Source: Bifidobacteriaceae bacterium (GTDB lineage: Bacteria > Actinomycetota > Actinomycetes > Actinomycetales > WQXJ01). From it: DNA of 22,509 bases. The notes below the pieces were generated by a model that worked only from the letters and a program-made list of their open reading frames with translations, was not told where the DNA came from and ran no database searches. Positions within the stretch are counted from its first letter, which is position 1; the number at the start of each line of letters is the position of its first letter. The DNA is taken from the NCBI GenBank assembly GCA_031265345.1, contig JAISCU010000418.1, positions 1-22,509 of the forward strand. The letters run 5' to 3'. The translations under genes and the position numbers were made by a program. Of the stretch, positions 7,092 to 15,876 are shown piece after piece.

Positions 7092-7900
7092 CTATGGGGA
7101 GCGTGCGACAGGAGGCCGTCGACCTTGGTTGCCGCGTCGTTCAGCGCGGCAAGAACTGTGTTCATCCGATCAGGCGTGAGACGGACTTTGGGCACAGCGC
7201 AACTGATTGCGGTGAAGTCTGCTGTGTGCGCCCCGAGCGCGATGGCCATGCAACAGATGCCTTCGGTGTTCTCTTCATTGTCCACCGCGTAGCCCCGTTC
7301 GCGGGTCTTCGCGAGGTCCTCGATAAGCCGTTTCCGCGAAGTGATCGTACTCGGCGTGAGGGGCGCAAGCGCCTCGGGCAAGCGTGCCAGGACCTCGGCG
7401 TCGGACAGCCGCGCCAACTCTGCCTTACCGAGGGCGGTTGCGTGCGCCGGCAGCCGCCTCCCAACCGCGGAGTAGAGCCTGAGCGCGTGCCTCGACTCGC
7501 GCTTCGCGAGATAAACGATTTCGTCTCCGTCGAGACGGCCCAGGTGGATCGTCTCTCCCGTGACTTCGGCGGCCTTGTCGAGAGCAGCCTTGGACAGCGA
7601 CACGACGAGGTCGCGGTCGAGGAACGACATCGAGACCACGGCGCTCTTGAGGCCCAGGCCGAAACGGGTTCCGGACGAGTCGGTAGACAACCAGGACGCG
7701 TCTGCCATGGTGTGGATCAGGCCGTGAAGCGAACTTTTCGGGATACCGAGGACGCGCGACATCTGGGCGATGGACATCGGTTGGTCATTGGCGGACAGCA
7801 GTTCCAGGACTTGGAGGGTGCGCAGGCTGGACTTGACGCTGGATGCCGACGAACTGCCCGAGCCACGCTCTCCAGCATCTCGGAAATCGGCGATAGTCAA
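7058..7900 (-). CDS. IclR-family transcriptional regulator
   Basis: A 280-residue regulator with an N-terminal winged helix (about residues 22-85: SSLRTLQVLELLSANDQPMS, then SRVLGIPKSSLHGLIHTM). The C-terminal IclR effector domain carries GRRLPAHATALGKAELA and RERGYAVDNEENTEGICCMAI. IclR relatives commonly control uronate, KDG and aromatic catabolism and sense a pathway intermediate. The gene lies leftward inside the catabolic locus, divergent from eda, as expected for a local regulator. The only plausible start is TTG at 7900: the frame upstream has no ATG or GTG before a stop. Likely operators are upstream of this gene and at the transporter promoter. Confidence 0.93.
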   Translation of the reverse strand: MTIADFRDAGERGSGSSSASSVKSSLRTLQVLELLSANDQPMSIAQMSRVLGIPKSSLHGLIHTMADASWLSTDSSGTRFGLGLKSAVVSMSFLDRDLVVSLSKAALDKAAEVTGETIHLGRLDGDEIVYLAKRESRHALRLYSAVGRRLPAHATALGKAELARLSDAEVLARLPEALAPLTPSTITSRKRLIEDLAKTRERGYAVDNEENTEGICCMAIALGAHTADFTAISCAVPKVRLTPDRMNTVLAALNDAATKVDGLLSHAPHSQSVPTSITAR

Positions 7901-7938
7901 TCCAGCAACCCCATTAACGTTGGACGATACAAGTCAGT

Positions 7939-7965
7939 GTTCACAAACGTGAATGTGACTAGTCA
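7939..7965. promoter_or_regulatory. Putative IclR operator in the iclR-eda divergent region
   Basis: TTCAC (7940-7944) and GTGAA (7949-7953) form an inverted repeat around AAAC. On the minus strand the sequence reads CACGTTTGTGAAC (7939-7951), matching 11 of 13 bases of the box at the transporter promoter (1576-1588). An adjacent perfect 10-bp palindrome TGACTAGTCA covers 7956-7965. On the minus strand, TATCGT lies 18 bp from TTCACG and could be the iclR -10, which would place the box in the promoter spacer. Confidence 0.55.
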
Positions 7966-8139
7966 GCTTATCGCGCATCGCTCTCGCGGGTCCAGCCGAA
8001 CACCGATATGGGCTCCACGGTGCCAGGCAGAGTTCTTTCGCACGGTGGACTGGAGCAGCCTGACTGGCCTGCGCGGCGCGGCAGGCCGGCCTGTCCTTGG
8101 GCTAAGAATGACCTTCGCCGCAGGCAGGGAGACAGGACC

Positions 8140-8769
8140 ATGAGCGCGCAAGGATTCTGGGGCAGGCACCGCGTCATCCCTTTGGTCGTGATGGACAGGG
8201 CGGAAGACGCGACCCCCACAGCTGAGGCCTTGGCCGAAGGGGGACTGCCGATCATCGAAGTGGCGTACCGCACGCCGAAGGCACAAGCCGTGGTACGACG
8301 ACTTGCGCGAATGCCCGGCTTGGTGGTGGGAGCGGGCACAGTGGTGAACGAAGCACAGGCTGAGGGCGCGGTCGACGCTGGGGCCCAGTTCTTGGTGTCT
8401 CCTGGCTTCGCCGAGTGGATGCAGCGGGTGCCGGAGCGCCTGGGCGTTCCTCTGCTGCCTGGCGTCGCCACCCCGGGCGAGACCATGCGGGCGTATGATG
8501 CGGGCTTCGACACAATGAAGCTGTTCCCAGCTTCCGTGCTGGGCGGCGTTGACGCGGTCAGCGCGCTGGCATCCGCCTTCCCTGGAGCCCGATTCATACC
8601 CACGGGTGGTGTGACCGCCGCCAATGCGGTTGACTATCTCAACTTGCCCGAGGTAGCTGCCGTCGGCGGCTCGTGGATCGCCCCGAAACCCCTCATTTCG
8701 GCAGGCGACTTCGCGCAGATCACCCAATTGGCTCGCGAAGCGATCGAATTAAGCGAGGTCGGTCGATGA
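8140..8769 (+). CDS. eda: KDPG aldolase (2-dehydro-3-deoxy-phosphogluconate aldolase)
   Basis: A 209-residue class I aldolase that splits 2-keto-3-deoxy-6-phosphogluconate into pyruvate and glyceraldehyde-3-phosphate. Visible signatures are the catalytic glutamate E40 in LPIIEVAYRTP, GAGTV (65-69), the Schiff-base lysine K127 in TMKLFPAS, and the phosphate-binding PTGGVTAANAVDYL. The length matches Eda. The ATG at 8140 is preferred (AGGGAGACAGGA just upstream); an in-frame ATG at 8008 would add an unrelated basic segment. Its stop overlaps the kinase start (ATGA), and it heads the second, rightward half of the catabolic locus. Confidence 0.94.
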   Translation: MSAQGFWGRHRVIPLVVMDRAEDATPTAEALAEGGLPIIEVAYRTPKAQAVVRRLARMPGLVVGAGTVVNEAQAEGAVDAGAQFLVSPGFAEWMQRVPERLGVPLLPGVATPGETMRAYDAGFDTMKLFPASVLGGVDAVSALASAFPGARFIPTGGVTAANAVDYLNLPEVAAVGGSWIAPKPLISAGDFAQITQLAREAIELSEVGR

Positions 8770-9869
8770 CGGACGCCCCTGCGCCATCGATCAAGGCAGC
8801 GGCCCACTGTGGCTTGGATTTGGTCGCTCTGGGCGAAGTGATGCTTCGGCTGGATCCTGGGGCCACCAGAATTCGATCCGCAAGACGATTCGAAGTCTGG
8901 GAAGGGGGCGGCGAATACAACGTGGCACGCGCCCTGAGCCGCTGCTTCGGGCTACGAACGGGTGTAGTCACCGCGTTAGCCGATAACGAGATCGGCCAGC
9001 TGATCAAGGGCCTGATGCTGGCGGGAGGTGTCGACTTGTCCGCCGTCGTATGGGCGCGAGAAGCCCACGACGGTCGGGCGCTGCGCAACGGCCTGAACTT
9101 CACGGAACGTGGCTTCGGCGTCCGCGGAGCCCTCGGAGTGTCCGACCGGTCGGGCTCGGCAGCGGCCGCCATGACCGCGGCCGATGTGGACTGGGGCCGC
9201 CTGTTCGCCCTCCGCGGTGTGCGGTGGCTTCATACCGGCGGCATTTTTGCGGCGATATCGGAATCGGCGTCCGATGTCGTCCGTGCCGCGGTTGCGGCTG
9301 CGCACGAGACGGGGACAGTGGTCTCATACGATTTGAATTTCAGGCCCTCTCTGTGGCGGGACCAGGGCCGAGCGCTGGAAGTCAATTCCGCCCTCGTTGG
9401 CCAAGTCGATGTCCTGCTGGGCAACGAGGAAGACTTCACGGCCTGCCTGGGATTGGACGTTGCGGGCGTCCCGGACGATTTGAGCACGCTCAACCCAGCG
9501 GCGTACAGGCAGATGATCGAGTTGGCAGCCGACCGATACCCGAATCTCTCGTTGATCGCAACGACCCTGCGGTCGGTGAGGTCCGCGAGCCGAAATGATT
9601 GGGGGGCGGTGGCATGGAGTCGAGCGGAGGGGTTCGTCGAGGCTACATCCCGGCCGGATCTGGAGATCCTGGACCGCGTGGGTGGGGGAGACTCGTTTGC
9701 ATCGGGCCTAATCTATGGACTTATGGCGGGAATGCCCTTGCGTGAGGCCATCGAGGTCGGTGCTGCCCATGGCGCTCTAGCGATGACCACGCCGGGGGAT
9801 GCGTCAATGGCAGACAAAGAAGAGGTGCTTCGGTTGGCGGCGGGCGGCGGCGCTCGGGTCAGGCGATGA
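8766..9869 (+). CDS. kdgK: 2-keto-3-deoxygluconate kinase (PfkB family)
   Basis: A 367-residue ribokinase-family sugar kinase that would phosphorylate KDG to KDPG, the substrate of the aldolase encoded just upstream. It shows the N-terminal LVALGEVMLRLDPG, a sugar-binding WEGGGEYNVARALSR segment, VVSYDLNFRPSLW (a form frequent in KDG kinases), LLGNEEDF, and the PfkB signature VGGGDSFASGL with the catalytic base D309. It starts at ATG 8766, overlapping the eda stop by 4 bp. It is slightly longer than many KdgK proteins (about 310-350 residues), partly through the N-terminus. Specificity for KDG is inferred from the gene neighbours. Confidence 0.88.
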   Translation: MTDAPAPSIKAAAHCGLDLVALGEVMLRLDPGATRIRSARRFEVWEGGGEYNVARALSRCFGLRTGVVTALADNEIGQLIKGLMLAGGVDLSAVVWAREAHDGRALRNGLNFTERGFGVRGALGVSDRSGSAAAAMTAADVDWGRLFALRGVRWLHTGGIFAAISESASDVVRAAVAAAHETGTVVSYDLNFRPSLWRDQGRALEVNSALVGQVDVLLGNEEDFTACLGLDVAGVPDDLSTLNPAAYRQMIELAADRYPNLSLIATTLRSVRSASRNDWGAVAWSRAEGFVEATSRPDLEILDRVGGGDSFASGLIYGLMAGMPLREAIEVGAAHGALAMTTPGDASMADKEEVLRLAAGGGARVRR

Positions 9870-9915
9870 GCGGTGCCAGACTGGCCTTCGCGGCCTGCAG
9901 GAGGGGAACGGCAAG

Positions 9916-10986
9916 ATGAGAGTTGGACTGGGGATCCCGGGGCCATGGACTAATCGTGAGACTCTCCGATTCGCCCGGCAGATCGGTGCCACGGAAATGG
10001 TGGCGCACTTCGCGTCTGATCGTGGCGCGCAGGTCGCCTCGCACGGATTCTCCGGCGTCGAGCACTCCCGCGAGGGGGATCCGCGCTTCTCCTACAAGCA
10101 TTTCATGGGAGTCAAAGCCCTTGCGGCTGGAGAAGGGCTCGATCTCGTCGCCGTCGAGAACTTCACCGGTGCTGACTGGTCTGACGTGCTCTTGGACGGA
10201 CCTGACCGCGACCGGCAAGTGGATCGACTGCGGCGGATCGTCCGTGACATGGGACGGGCCGGCATCGAGATGCTTGGGTACAACTTCTCGCTTGCGGGTG
10301 TATGGGGACGAGAGTTGCGTCCGGAGGCCCGTGGTAGGGCGATGACCGCCGTCTTCGACCGGCCCGATGAATCGCCGATCCCTCGAGGCATGGTCTGGAA
10401 CCAGGTCGTCGACCGAGCCCTGTACGAGCGATCTACGCCAGATGGTGCAATTGACGCGGTCACTCAGGATCAACTCTGGAACCGCTTGGGCCGGTTCCTC
10501 GACGATTTGTTGCCAGTCGCGGAAGAAGCCGGCGTGGTCATGGCGCTGCACCCCGATGACCCGCCGACTGCGACGCTGAGAGGCACGCCGCGTCTGGTCT
10601 ACCGAGCGGAACTCTACGATCGCGTGCTGGCAGCCAGCCCGATTGCGAACAATGCCCTTGAATTCTGCGTAGGCTCCCTGGCGGAAATGCCTGACCAGGA
10701 TATCTACAGCGTCGTGGCGCACTTCGCCGCCACGGGGCGGATCGCGTATGTCCATCTGCGCAACGTGTCGGGCCGGGTGCCGACATACAGAGAGACCTTT
10801 GTCGATGACGGCGACGTCGACTTGCAGCGCGTTCTGAGGATCCTTGCGGATTCGGGTTTCCAGGGTGTGGTGGTGCCCGACCATGCTCCGTACCCGACGT
10901 GCGAGGCGCCCTGGCATGCCGGCATGGCCTATGCGGTGGGATGGATCAGAGCATCGCTTCGGGCGATCGGGGAACTGGAGGATTGA
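9916..10986 (+). CDS. uxuA: D-mannonate dehydratase
   Basis: A 356-residue UxuA-type TIM-barrel enzyme that dehydrates D-mannonate to KDG, the last step of the glucuronate branch before KdgK. Diagnostic stretches are HPDDPP (212-217) followed by LRGTPRLVY, LEFCVGS (249-255), AYVHLRNV (277-284) with a metal-binding His, and VVVPDHAPYP near the C-terminus. The start at ATG 9916 has AGGAGGGG upstream; the gap after kdgK is 46 bp. Its presence implies that mannonate, usually derived from fructuronate, is an intermediate of the pathway. Confidence 0.93.
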   Translation: MRVGLGIPGPWTNRETLRFARQIGATEMVAHFASDRGAQVASHGFSGVEHSREGDPRFSYKHFMGVKALAAGEGLDLVAVENFTGADWSDVLLDGPDRDRQVDRLRRIVRDMGRAGIEMLGYNFSLAGVWGRELRPEARGRAMTAVFDRPDESPIPRGMVWNQVVDRALYERSTPDGAIDAVTQDQLWNRLGRFLDDLLPVAEEAGVVMALHPDDPPTATLRGTPRLVYRAELYDRVLAASPIANNALEFCVGSLAEMPDQDIYSVVAHFAATGRIAYVHLRNVSGRVPTYRETFVDDGDVDLQRVLRILADSGFQGVVVPDHAPYPTCEAPWHAGMAYAVGWIRASLRAIGELED

Positions 10987-11143
10987 ACCGCGCCTGGTGT
11001 CGCATCGCGAAAAGCGGAGCAGAATCGCGTGTCTTCGCGTGCTGCCAGGGCAGACGTGATCGTAGAGAAGAGATCATGCATGAGTCCACGATGTCGGGAT
11101 GGCCCTGCGGCGGGTCGCCTGCAAACCATGAAAGGTGTCGGAA

Positions 11144-11908
11144 ATGAACCAGTCTCCCTTCTCCCTGGAGGGCAAAACAGCGCTCGTGACGGGAGGAAAT
11201 CGCGGGCTGGGCGAGGCGGAGGCGATCGGCCTGGCTCGCGCCGGTGCCAAGGTTGCCATAGCGGGGCGCGATGCGACCGTGACGGCAGCTACTGTTGAGC
11301 GGGCGGCGGCAGATGGTACGGCGCTCATTCCGATCCGGGCCGACCTGACTGTCAGGTCGCAGATCGAGGCGATGATCGCAGAGGCCGCAGACCGTCTGGG
11401 CGGCATCGACGTGCTTGTCAACAACGCGGGAGTGTGTTATCAGCGGCCGTCGTTCGAGGTTCCGGACGCGGAGTGGGACGATGTGCTAGCCGTCAATCTG
11501 ACAGCGGTATTCCGCACCTGCGTCGAGGCGGCGCGCCTGATGGCAGCCACCGGAGGCGGGGCAATCGTCAACATCGGCTCGATGTCCGGCATGATTGTCA
11601 ACCGACCGCAGTGGCAGCCGGCCTACAACGCTTCGAAGGCGGCGGTCCATCACTTGACTCGGTCGCTGGCGGTGGAATGGGCGCCGCACGGAATAAGGGT
11701 GAATGCAGTGGCTCCGGGATATGCGCGGACCGACATGACACCGATCAACCGGCCCGAGTTCAAGCAGCGCTGGGTCGATGACGTGCCGATGCGCCGTCCG
11801 GCCGAACCCGCAGAGATTGCCCCGGCAGTGGTCTTCTTGGCGTCGGAAGCGGCCTCGTTCGTGACGGGCTCAGTGCTCCTGATAGACGGCGGCTACACCG
11901 CAGTGTGA
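11144..11908 (+). CDS. Short-chain dehydrogenase/reductase
   Basis: A 254-residue classical SDR. It has the cofactor motif TGGNRGLG (16-23), NNAG (93-96), a catalytic Ser in NIGSMSG and Y161-x-x-x-K165 (YNASK), then VAPGYARTDM and a C-terminal FVTGSVLLIDGGYTAV. R42 after the second strand suggests NADP(H). Coming directly after uxuA, it is a candidate fructuronate reductase or gluconate/keto-acid reductase supplying mannonate; that is inference. The ATG at 11144 is preferred because AAAGG lies 8 nt upstream; GTG 11135 would be too close to that site. A 157-bp gap separates it from uxuA, so it may have some independent expression. Confidence 0.88.
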   Translation: MNQSPFSLEGKTALVTGGNRGLGEAEAIGLARAGAKVAIAGRDATVTAATVERAAADGTALIPIRADLTVRSQIEAMIAEAADRLGGIDVLVNNAGVCYQRPSFEVPDAEWDDVLAVNLTAVFRTCVEAARLMAATGGGAIVNIGSMSGMIVNRPQWQPAYNASKAAVHHLTRSLAVEWAPHGIRVNAVAPGYARTDMTPINRPEFKQRWVDDVPMRRPAEPAEIAPAVVFLASEAASFVTGSVLLIDGGYTAV

Positions 11909-12003
11909 CGAAACCGCTGCCACGCCGACCCCGTGCCCACCCAAACCTGCCCACGCCGGACCCCACTAGACGGCATCGGCCACCCGGAACAACCCCAAGG
12001 CCA

Positions 12004-12009
12004 TAAACT
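12004..12009 (+). promoter_or_regulatory. -10 box of a probably leaderless gatC mRNA
   Basis: TAAACT (TANNNT) ends 7 nt before the gatC ATG and no Shine-Dalgarno sequence is present. In actinobacteria this spacing places transcription initiation at the start codon itself. No convincing -35 is seen. Confidence 0.55.
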
Positions 12010-12016
12010 GGCCTGT

Positions 12017-12316
12017 ATGCCTGCAATCTCACGCGAGGAAGTGGCGCGCGTCGCCGCCCTGGCCCGCATCTCGCTGGAGGGGTCCGAGCTGGACCGTCTG
12101 GCCAGCCAGCTCGACACGATAGTCGAGGCGGTCCGGACGGTCAGCGAGGCCGCCGGGGGCGATGTCCCTGCCACGTCCCATCCGATTCCGCTAGTCAACG
12201 TCTTCCGCCCGGACGTGGTGCATCCGTCCCTGACCGTGGATGAAGCCCTCCAGTCCGCCCCGGCACGGGAGGCCGACCAGTTCAGAGTGCCGCGAATCCT
12301 GGGGGAGGAGCCATGA
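12017..12316 (+). CDS. gatC: Asp/Glu-tRNA amidotransferase subunit C
   Basis: A 99-residue GatC, the small subunit that wraps between GatA and GatB and stabilises the glutaminyl/asparaginyl-tRNA amidotransferase. It starts [20 protein letters not shown], the family signature, and has the typical central [12 protein letters not shown] segment before a short C-terminal tail (DQFRVPRIL). It is the first gene of gatCAB, with ATGA overlap to gatA. The enzyme converts mischarged Glu-tRNA(Gln) or Asp-tRNA(Asn) to the amidated form. Confidence 0.95.
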   Translation: MPAISREEVARVAALARISLEGSELDRLASQLDTIVEAVRTVSEAAGGDVPATSHPIPLVNVFRPDVVHPSLTVDEALQSAPAREADQFRVPRILGEEP

Positions 12317-13926
12317 GCACTTCCATGAGCGACGTCCAAGGCCGAGCCAGCCTCACCCGCCTCAGCGCCGCCGAGGCAGCGACACTCCTGGCCAGCCGCG
12401 AAATCTCGTCGGTCGAGTTGACGCAGGCCCACCTCGACCGGATCGAACAAGTCGACGGCGCCGTCCACGCCTTCCTCCAGACCCTCCCCGAGGTCGCCCT
12501 CGCGGAAGCACAGGCCGCCGATGCCGCCCGCTCGTCCGGGGAGGACCTCCCCGAGTTGGCCGGCGTGCCGATAGCAGTCAAGGACGTGCTGGCCACAAAG
12601 GGATTGAGGACCACTTGCGGTTCGAGGATCCTCCAGAACTGGATCCCGGCCTACGACGCGACGGTGGTCAAGAAACTCCGCGAGGCCCGCTTGCCGGTCC
12701 TCGGCAAGACCAACATGGACGAGTTCGCGATGGGCTCGTCGACGGAGCATTCGGCCTACGGCCCGACCCGCAACCCATGGGATCTGGACCGCATCCCGGG
12801 TGGCTCGGGCGGCGGCTCGGCGGCAGCCGTGGGGGCGTTCGAGGCGCCGCTGGCGATCGGCTCGGACACCGGCGGCTCGATCCGCCAACCGGCCTCCGTC
12901 ACCGGGACCGTCGGAGTCAAGCCCACCTACGGCGGCGTCAGCCGGTACGGGCTGGTGGCGATGGCCTCGTCGCTGGACCAGGTCGGCCCCGTCGCGCGGA
13001 ACGTGCTCGACGCGGCCCTGTTGCACGCCCTGATCGCGGGACACGACCCCAAGGACATGACCTCCCTGAACGAGCCCGTCCCCCCCGTAGTCCAAGCCGC
13101 CCGGCAGGGGCTCGCCGGTGACCTGCGGGGCCTGCGGATCGGCATCGTCCAAGAGCTTGGCGGCAAGGGCTACCAACAAGGCGTGCTGGACCGTTTCGGG
13201 GAGGCGCTGGAGCTGCTGGAAGGGCTCGGCGCGTCGGTGCGCGAAGTCTCCTGCCCTTCCTTCCGTTACGCGCTGGCCGCGTATTACCTGATCATGCCCT
13301 CGGAAGCGTCCTCGAACCTGGCCCGGTTCGACGCCATGCGCTACGGGCTCCGGGTCATCCCCGAGTCGGGCCCGGTGACCGTCGAATCGGTCATGGGGGC
13401 GACCCGCGAGGTCGGCTTCGGGCCGGAGGTCAAGCGGCGCGTGATCCTGGGCACCTACGCGCTCTCGGCCGGCTACTACGACGCCTACTACGGCAGCGCT
13501 CAGAAGGTCCGCACGCTCGTCCAGCGCGACTTCGAGAACGCCTGGGAGGACGTCGACGTGGTCGTCAGCCCAACCTGCCCGACCACCGCGTTCAAGCTTG
13601 GCGAGCGCCTGGACGACCCCCTCGCCATGTACCTGGCGGACATCGCCACCATCCCCGCCAACCTGGCCGGCGTCCCCGGCATCTCGGTTCCCTCGGGCCT
13701 GGCGGAGGACGGGCTCCCTGCCGGGTTCCAGGTGGTCGCCCCGGCCCGTGCGGACGCCTTCCTGTACCGGGTCGGCGGGGCTTTGGAGGCCGCGCTGACT
13801 GCGAGATGGGGCGGCCCGTTGCTGGACCGCGCGCCGGACGTCCCGGTCGGCTTGGCCCGTCAGTCGGACCACTTGGACGATGCCGCCGTCCCGGTTCCCG
13901 CCGCGTCTGAAGGAGGCGTCAGATGA
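12313..13926 (+). CDS. gatA: Asp/Glu-tRNA amidotransferase subunit A
   Basis: A 537-residue amidase-family subunit that releases ammonia from glutamine. The Ser-cisSer-Lys triad is visible: K90 (PIAVKDVL), S165 ([11 protein letters not shown]) and S189 ([12 protein letters not shown]). Other family marks are [20 protein letters not shown] and [14 protein letters not shown]. The C-terminal ~25 residues after the amidase fold (from about [10 protein letters not shown]) are a variable tail. It starts at ATG 12313 overlapping gatC; an ATG at 12325 is a possible alternative. Its stop overlaps the gatB start by 4 bp. The third-position GC is very high, typical of a core gene here. Confidence 0.96.
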   Translation: MSTSMSDVQGRASLTRLSAAEAATLLASREISSVELTQAHLDRIEQVDGAVHAFLQTLPEVALAEAQAADAARSSGEDLPELAGVPIAVKDVLATKGLRTTCGSRILQNWIPAYDATVVKKLREARLPVLGKTNMDEFAMGSSTEHSAYGPTRNPWDLDRIPGGSGGGSAAAVGAFEAPLAIGSDTGGSIRQPASVTGTVGVKPTYGGVSRYGLVAMASSLDQVGPVARNVLDAALLHALIAGHDPKDMTSLNEPVPPVVQAARQGLAGDLRGLRIGIVQELGGKGYQQGVLDRFGEALELLEGLGASVREVSCPSFRYALAAYYLIMPSEASSNLARFDAMRYGLRVIPESGPVTVESVMGATREVGFGPEVKRRVILGTYALSAGYYDAYYGSAQKVRTLVQRDFENAWEDVDVVVSPTCPTTAFKLGERLDDPLAMYLADIATIPANLAGVPGISVPSGLAEDGLPAGFQVVAPARADAFLYRVGGALEAALTARWGGPLLDRAPDVPVGLARQSDHLDDAAVPVPAASEGGVR

Positions 13927-15440
13927 GCGAGTTGCTCGGCTTCGACGAGGCCATGGAACGGTTCGACCCGGTCATGGGGATCGAGATTCACGTCGAACTG
14001 AACACGAAGACGAAGATGTTCTGCTCCTGCGCCAACCGCTTCGGCGCCCCGCCCAACAGCCAGGTCTGCCCGGTCTGCCTGGGCCTGCCGGGAGCCATGC
14101 CCGCGGTCAACCATAAGGCGGTCGAATCCGCCATCCGCCTGGGCTTGGCGCTCAATTGCGAGATCGCCGAGCGCTGCACCTTCGCGCGCAAGAACTACTT
14201 CTATCCGGACGTGTCGAAGGACTACCAGATCTCGCAGTACGAGGACCCGATCGACCACGACGGCTTCTTGGATGTCGAACTGGGCGACGGGTCGGTGTTC
14301 CGCGTCGGGATCGAACGCGCGCACATGGAGGAGGACGCCGCCAAGAACACCCATGTCGGCGGTTCGACCGGCCGTATCCAAGGGGCTGATTACACGCTGG
14401 TGGACTACAACCGGGGCGGCACGCCGCTGGTCGAGATCGTCACCCGGCCCATCGAGGGCGCGGGCGCGCGGGCGCCAGAACTGGCCCGCGCCTATGTCGC
14501 GGCGGTGCGCGAAGTGGTGATAGCCCTAGGCGTCTCCGACGCCCGCATGGACCAAGGCTCGATCCGGGCGGACGTGAACCTGTCCCTGCGCCCGCGCGTC
14601 CCCGACGCCGCGGAGCAGGCCGCCGTCCCGTTCGGCAAGCGATCGGAGACCAAGAACGTCAACTCTCTGCGGGCCATCGAGAAGGCCATCCGCTACGAGG
14701 TCCGGCGTCAGGGGGCGTTGCTGACGGCTGGGCTCCCCGTTGTCCAGGAGACGCGCCACTGGCACGAGGACACCGAATCGACCAGTCCCGGACGCTCCAA
14801 GGAGCAGGCCGAGGACTACCGCTATTTCCCCGAACCCGACCTGCTGCCGATCGAGCCTTCACGGGCCTGGGTGTCCGAATTGCGCCGTACTCTGCCGGAG
14901 CCCCCGGCCGAGCGACGGGCCCGCCTGCAGGCCGAATGGGGCTTCACCGACCTGGAGCTGCGGGACGCGGTCAACGCCGGCGCCCTCGACCTGATCGCCG
15001 CCACTGTGGCTGCGGGCTCGTCGCCCGCGGGGGCCCGCAAATGGTGGCTGGGGGAGTTGGCCCGGATCGCCAACGAGCGTGGCGTGGAGTTGGGCGAACT
15101 GCCGGTCTCGCCCGGGGACGTCGCCTCGTTGGAGACGCTGATCCAGTCGGGCCGGATCAACGACAAGTTGGCCCGGCAGGTTCTGGAGGGCGTTTTGGCT
15201 GGTGAAGGCACCCCGGATCAGGTGTTGGCCGCCCGTGGTCTTGAGATCGTGTCCGATGACGCCGCCCTGCTCGAGGCCGTCGACGCGGCTTTGGCCGCCC
15301 AACCGGATATCGCCGCGAAGATCCGTGCCGGCAAAGTCCAGGCGGCTGGGGCCATTGTCGGAGCGGTCATGAGAGCCACCCGTGGCCAGGCCGACGCGGC
15401 CCGCGTACGCGAGTTGATCCTGGAGCGAGTCGAGGGCTGA
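13923..15440 (+). CDS. gatB: Asp/Glu-tRNA amidotransferase subunit B
   Basis: A 505-residue GatB, which phosphorylates the misacylated tRNA carboxylate and transfers ammonia from GatA. It shows the signature [18 protein letters not shown], with a Cys set at 34, 36, 49 and 52 ([12 protein letters not shown]) consistent with a zinc site, and [18 protein letters not shown]. Further on are [14 protein letters not shown] and [13 protein letters not shown]. The last ~150 residues form the tRNA-binding YqeY-like tail domain ([20 protein letters not shown]). No gene in the window continues the operon. Confidence 0.97.
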   Translation: MSELLGFDEAMERFDPVMGIEIHVELNTKTKMFCSCANRFGAPPNSQVCPVCLGLPGAMPAVNHKAVESAIRLGLALNCEIAERCTFARKNYFYPDVSKDYQISQYEDPIDHDGFLDVELGDGSVFRVGIERAHMEEDAAKNTHVGGSTGRIQGADYTLVDYNRGGTPLVEIVTRPIEGAGARAPELARAYVAAVREVVIALGVSDARMDQGSIRADVNLSLRPRVPDAAEQAAVPFGKRSETKNVNSLRAIEKAIRYEVRRQGALLTAGLPVVQETRHWHEDTESTSPGRSKEQAEDYRYFPEPDLLPIEPSRAWVSELRRTLPEPPAERRARLQAEWGFTDLELRDAVNAGALDLIAATVAAGSSPAGARKWWLGELARIANERGVELGELPVSPGDVASLETLIQSGRINDKLARQVLEGVLAGEGTPDQVLAARGLEIVSDDAALLEAVDAALAAQPDIAAKIRAGKVQAAGAIVGAVMRATRGQADAARVRELILERVEG

Positions 15441-15482
15441 GTACGGCCTGCGGGAGGGCGAATCTGGACTTTGACGCGTTCG

Positions 15483-15526
15483 GGGGACAGGAGCGGCCCG
15501 CGCGGTGTCCCCAAAACGAGTTTTGG
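15483..15526. terminator. Two adjacent hairpins after gatB (possible terminator)
   Basis: GGGGACA (15483-15489) pairs with TGTCCCC (15506-15512) across 16 nt. The last CC then starts a second perfect palindrome, CCAAAACGAGTTTTGG (15511-15526), able to form a 6-bp stem with a CGAG loop. No T-run follows. The two stems share two bases, so they may be alternatives. They sit between gatB and vapB and could end gatCAB transcription, or be a diverged repeat element like the ones near 22160 and 22314. Confidence 0.4.
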
Positions 15527-15602
15527 TCCCACTTCGGTTGGACGGACTCCCGCGTCGGGGCGATCGAGGGGCATCCCACCGGCTTGTCATAATCAATTCA
15601 GG

Positions 15603-15608
15603 TACAAT
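15603..15608 (+). promoter_or_regulatory. -10 box of a probably leaderless vapB mRNA
   Basis: TACAAT lies exactly 7 nt before the vapB ATG, the same arrangement as at gatC, and no Shine-Dalgarno sequence is present. A TTGTCA further upstream (from about 15584) is too close to be a standard -35. Confidence 0.55.
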
Positions 15609-15615
15609 TGCCCGC

Positions 15616-15876
15616 ATGGGTAGGAGAACCTCGACGGCGACTATTACCGTGTCAATGCCTAACGACGTGCTCGACTCGATGCGGGAGGTGGCCGGTCCCC
15701 GCGGGGTCTCGGCATTCGTCACCGAGTCGGTTCAGGATCGCTTGCGCAGGCAAAGGCTGGCGGAGATCGGCGCCGAGGTCGAAGCCGCCAGTGGCCCGTT
15801 CACCGCGGAAGAGCGCGAATGGGCCAGCCGCGTCTTGCGTGGTGAGGATTTGACTGAACCAGTCCTAAAACCGTGA
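15616..15876 (+). CDS. vapB: VapB-like antitoxin
   Basis: An 86-residue small protein with an N-terminal ribbon-helix-helix-like segment (TSTATITVSMPNDVLDSMRE, then GVSAFVTESVQDRL) and an acidic C-terminal half (AEEREWASRVLRGEDLTEP) suited to binding and neutralising the toxin encoded next. Such antitoxins dimerise, bind their own promoter and are degraded under stress. The ATG at 15616 is preferred to the longer frame from 15505, which reads through the hairpin region. The stop overlaps the toxin's start by 4 bp (GTGA). Confidence 0.82.
   Translation: MGRRTSTATITVSMPNDVLDSMREVAGPRGVSAFVTESVQDRLRRQRLAEIGAEVEAASGPFTAEEREWASRVLRGEDLTEPVLKP

Noticed and set aside
8008..8139. N-terminal extension of KDPG aldolase from an earlier ATG
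   Set aside because: The added basic stretch is not part of the aldolase fold, and the ATG at 8140 has a good ribosome-binding site and gives the usual Eda length.
10987..11143. A small gene between uxuA and the SDR
   Set aside because: Short frames here lack a ribosome-binding site or recognisable sequence; only a weak TGATC/GATCA hairpin near 11058-11082 is seen.
11893..13872. Long minus-strand open frame (659 codons) antisense to gatC/gatA
   Set aside because: It lies opposite clear gat genes, is Arg/Gly/Asp-rich with no domain, and is explained by the high third-position GC of gatA leaving the opposite frame open.
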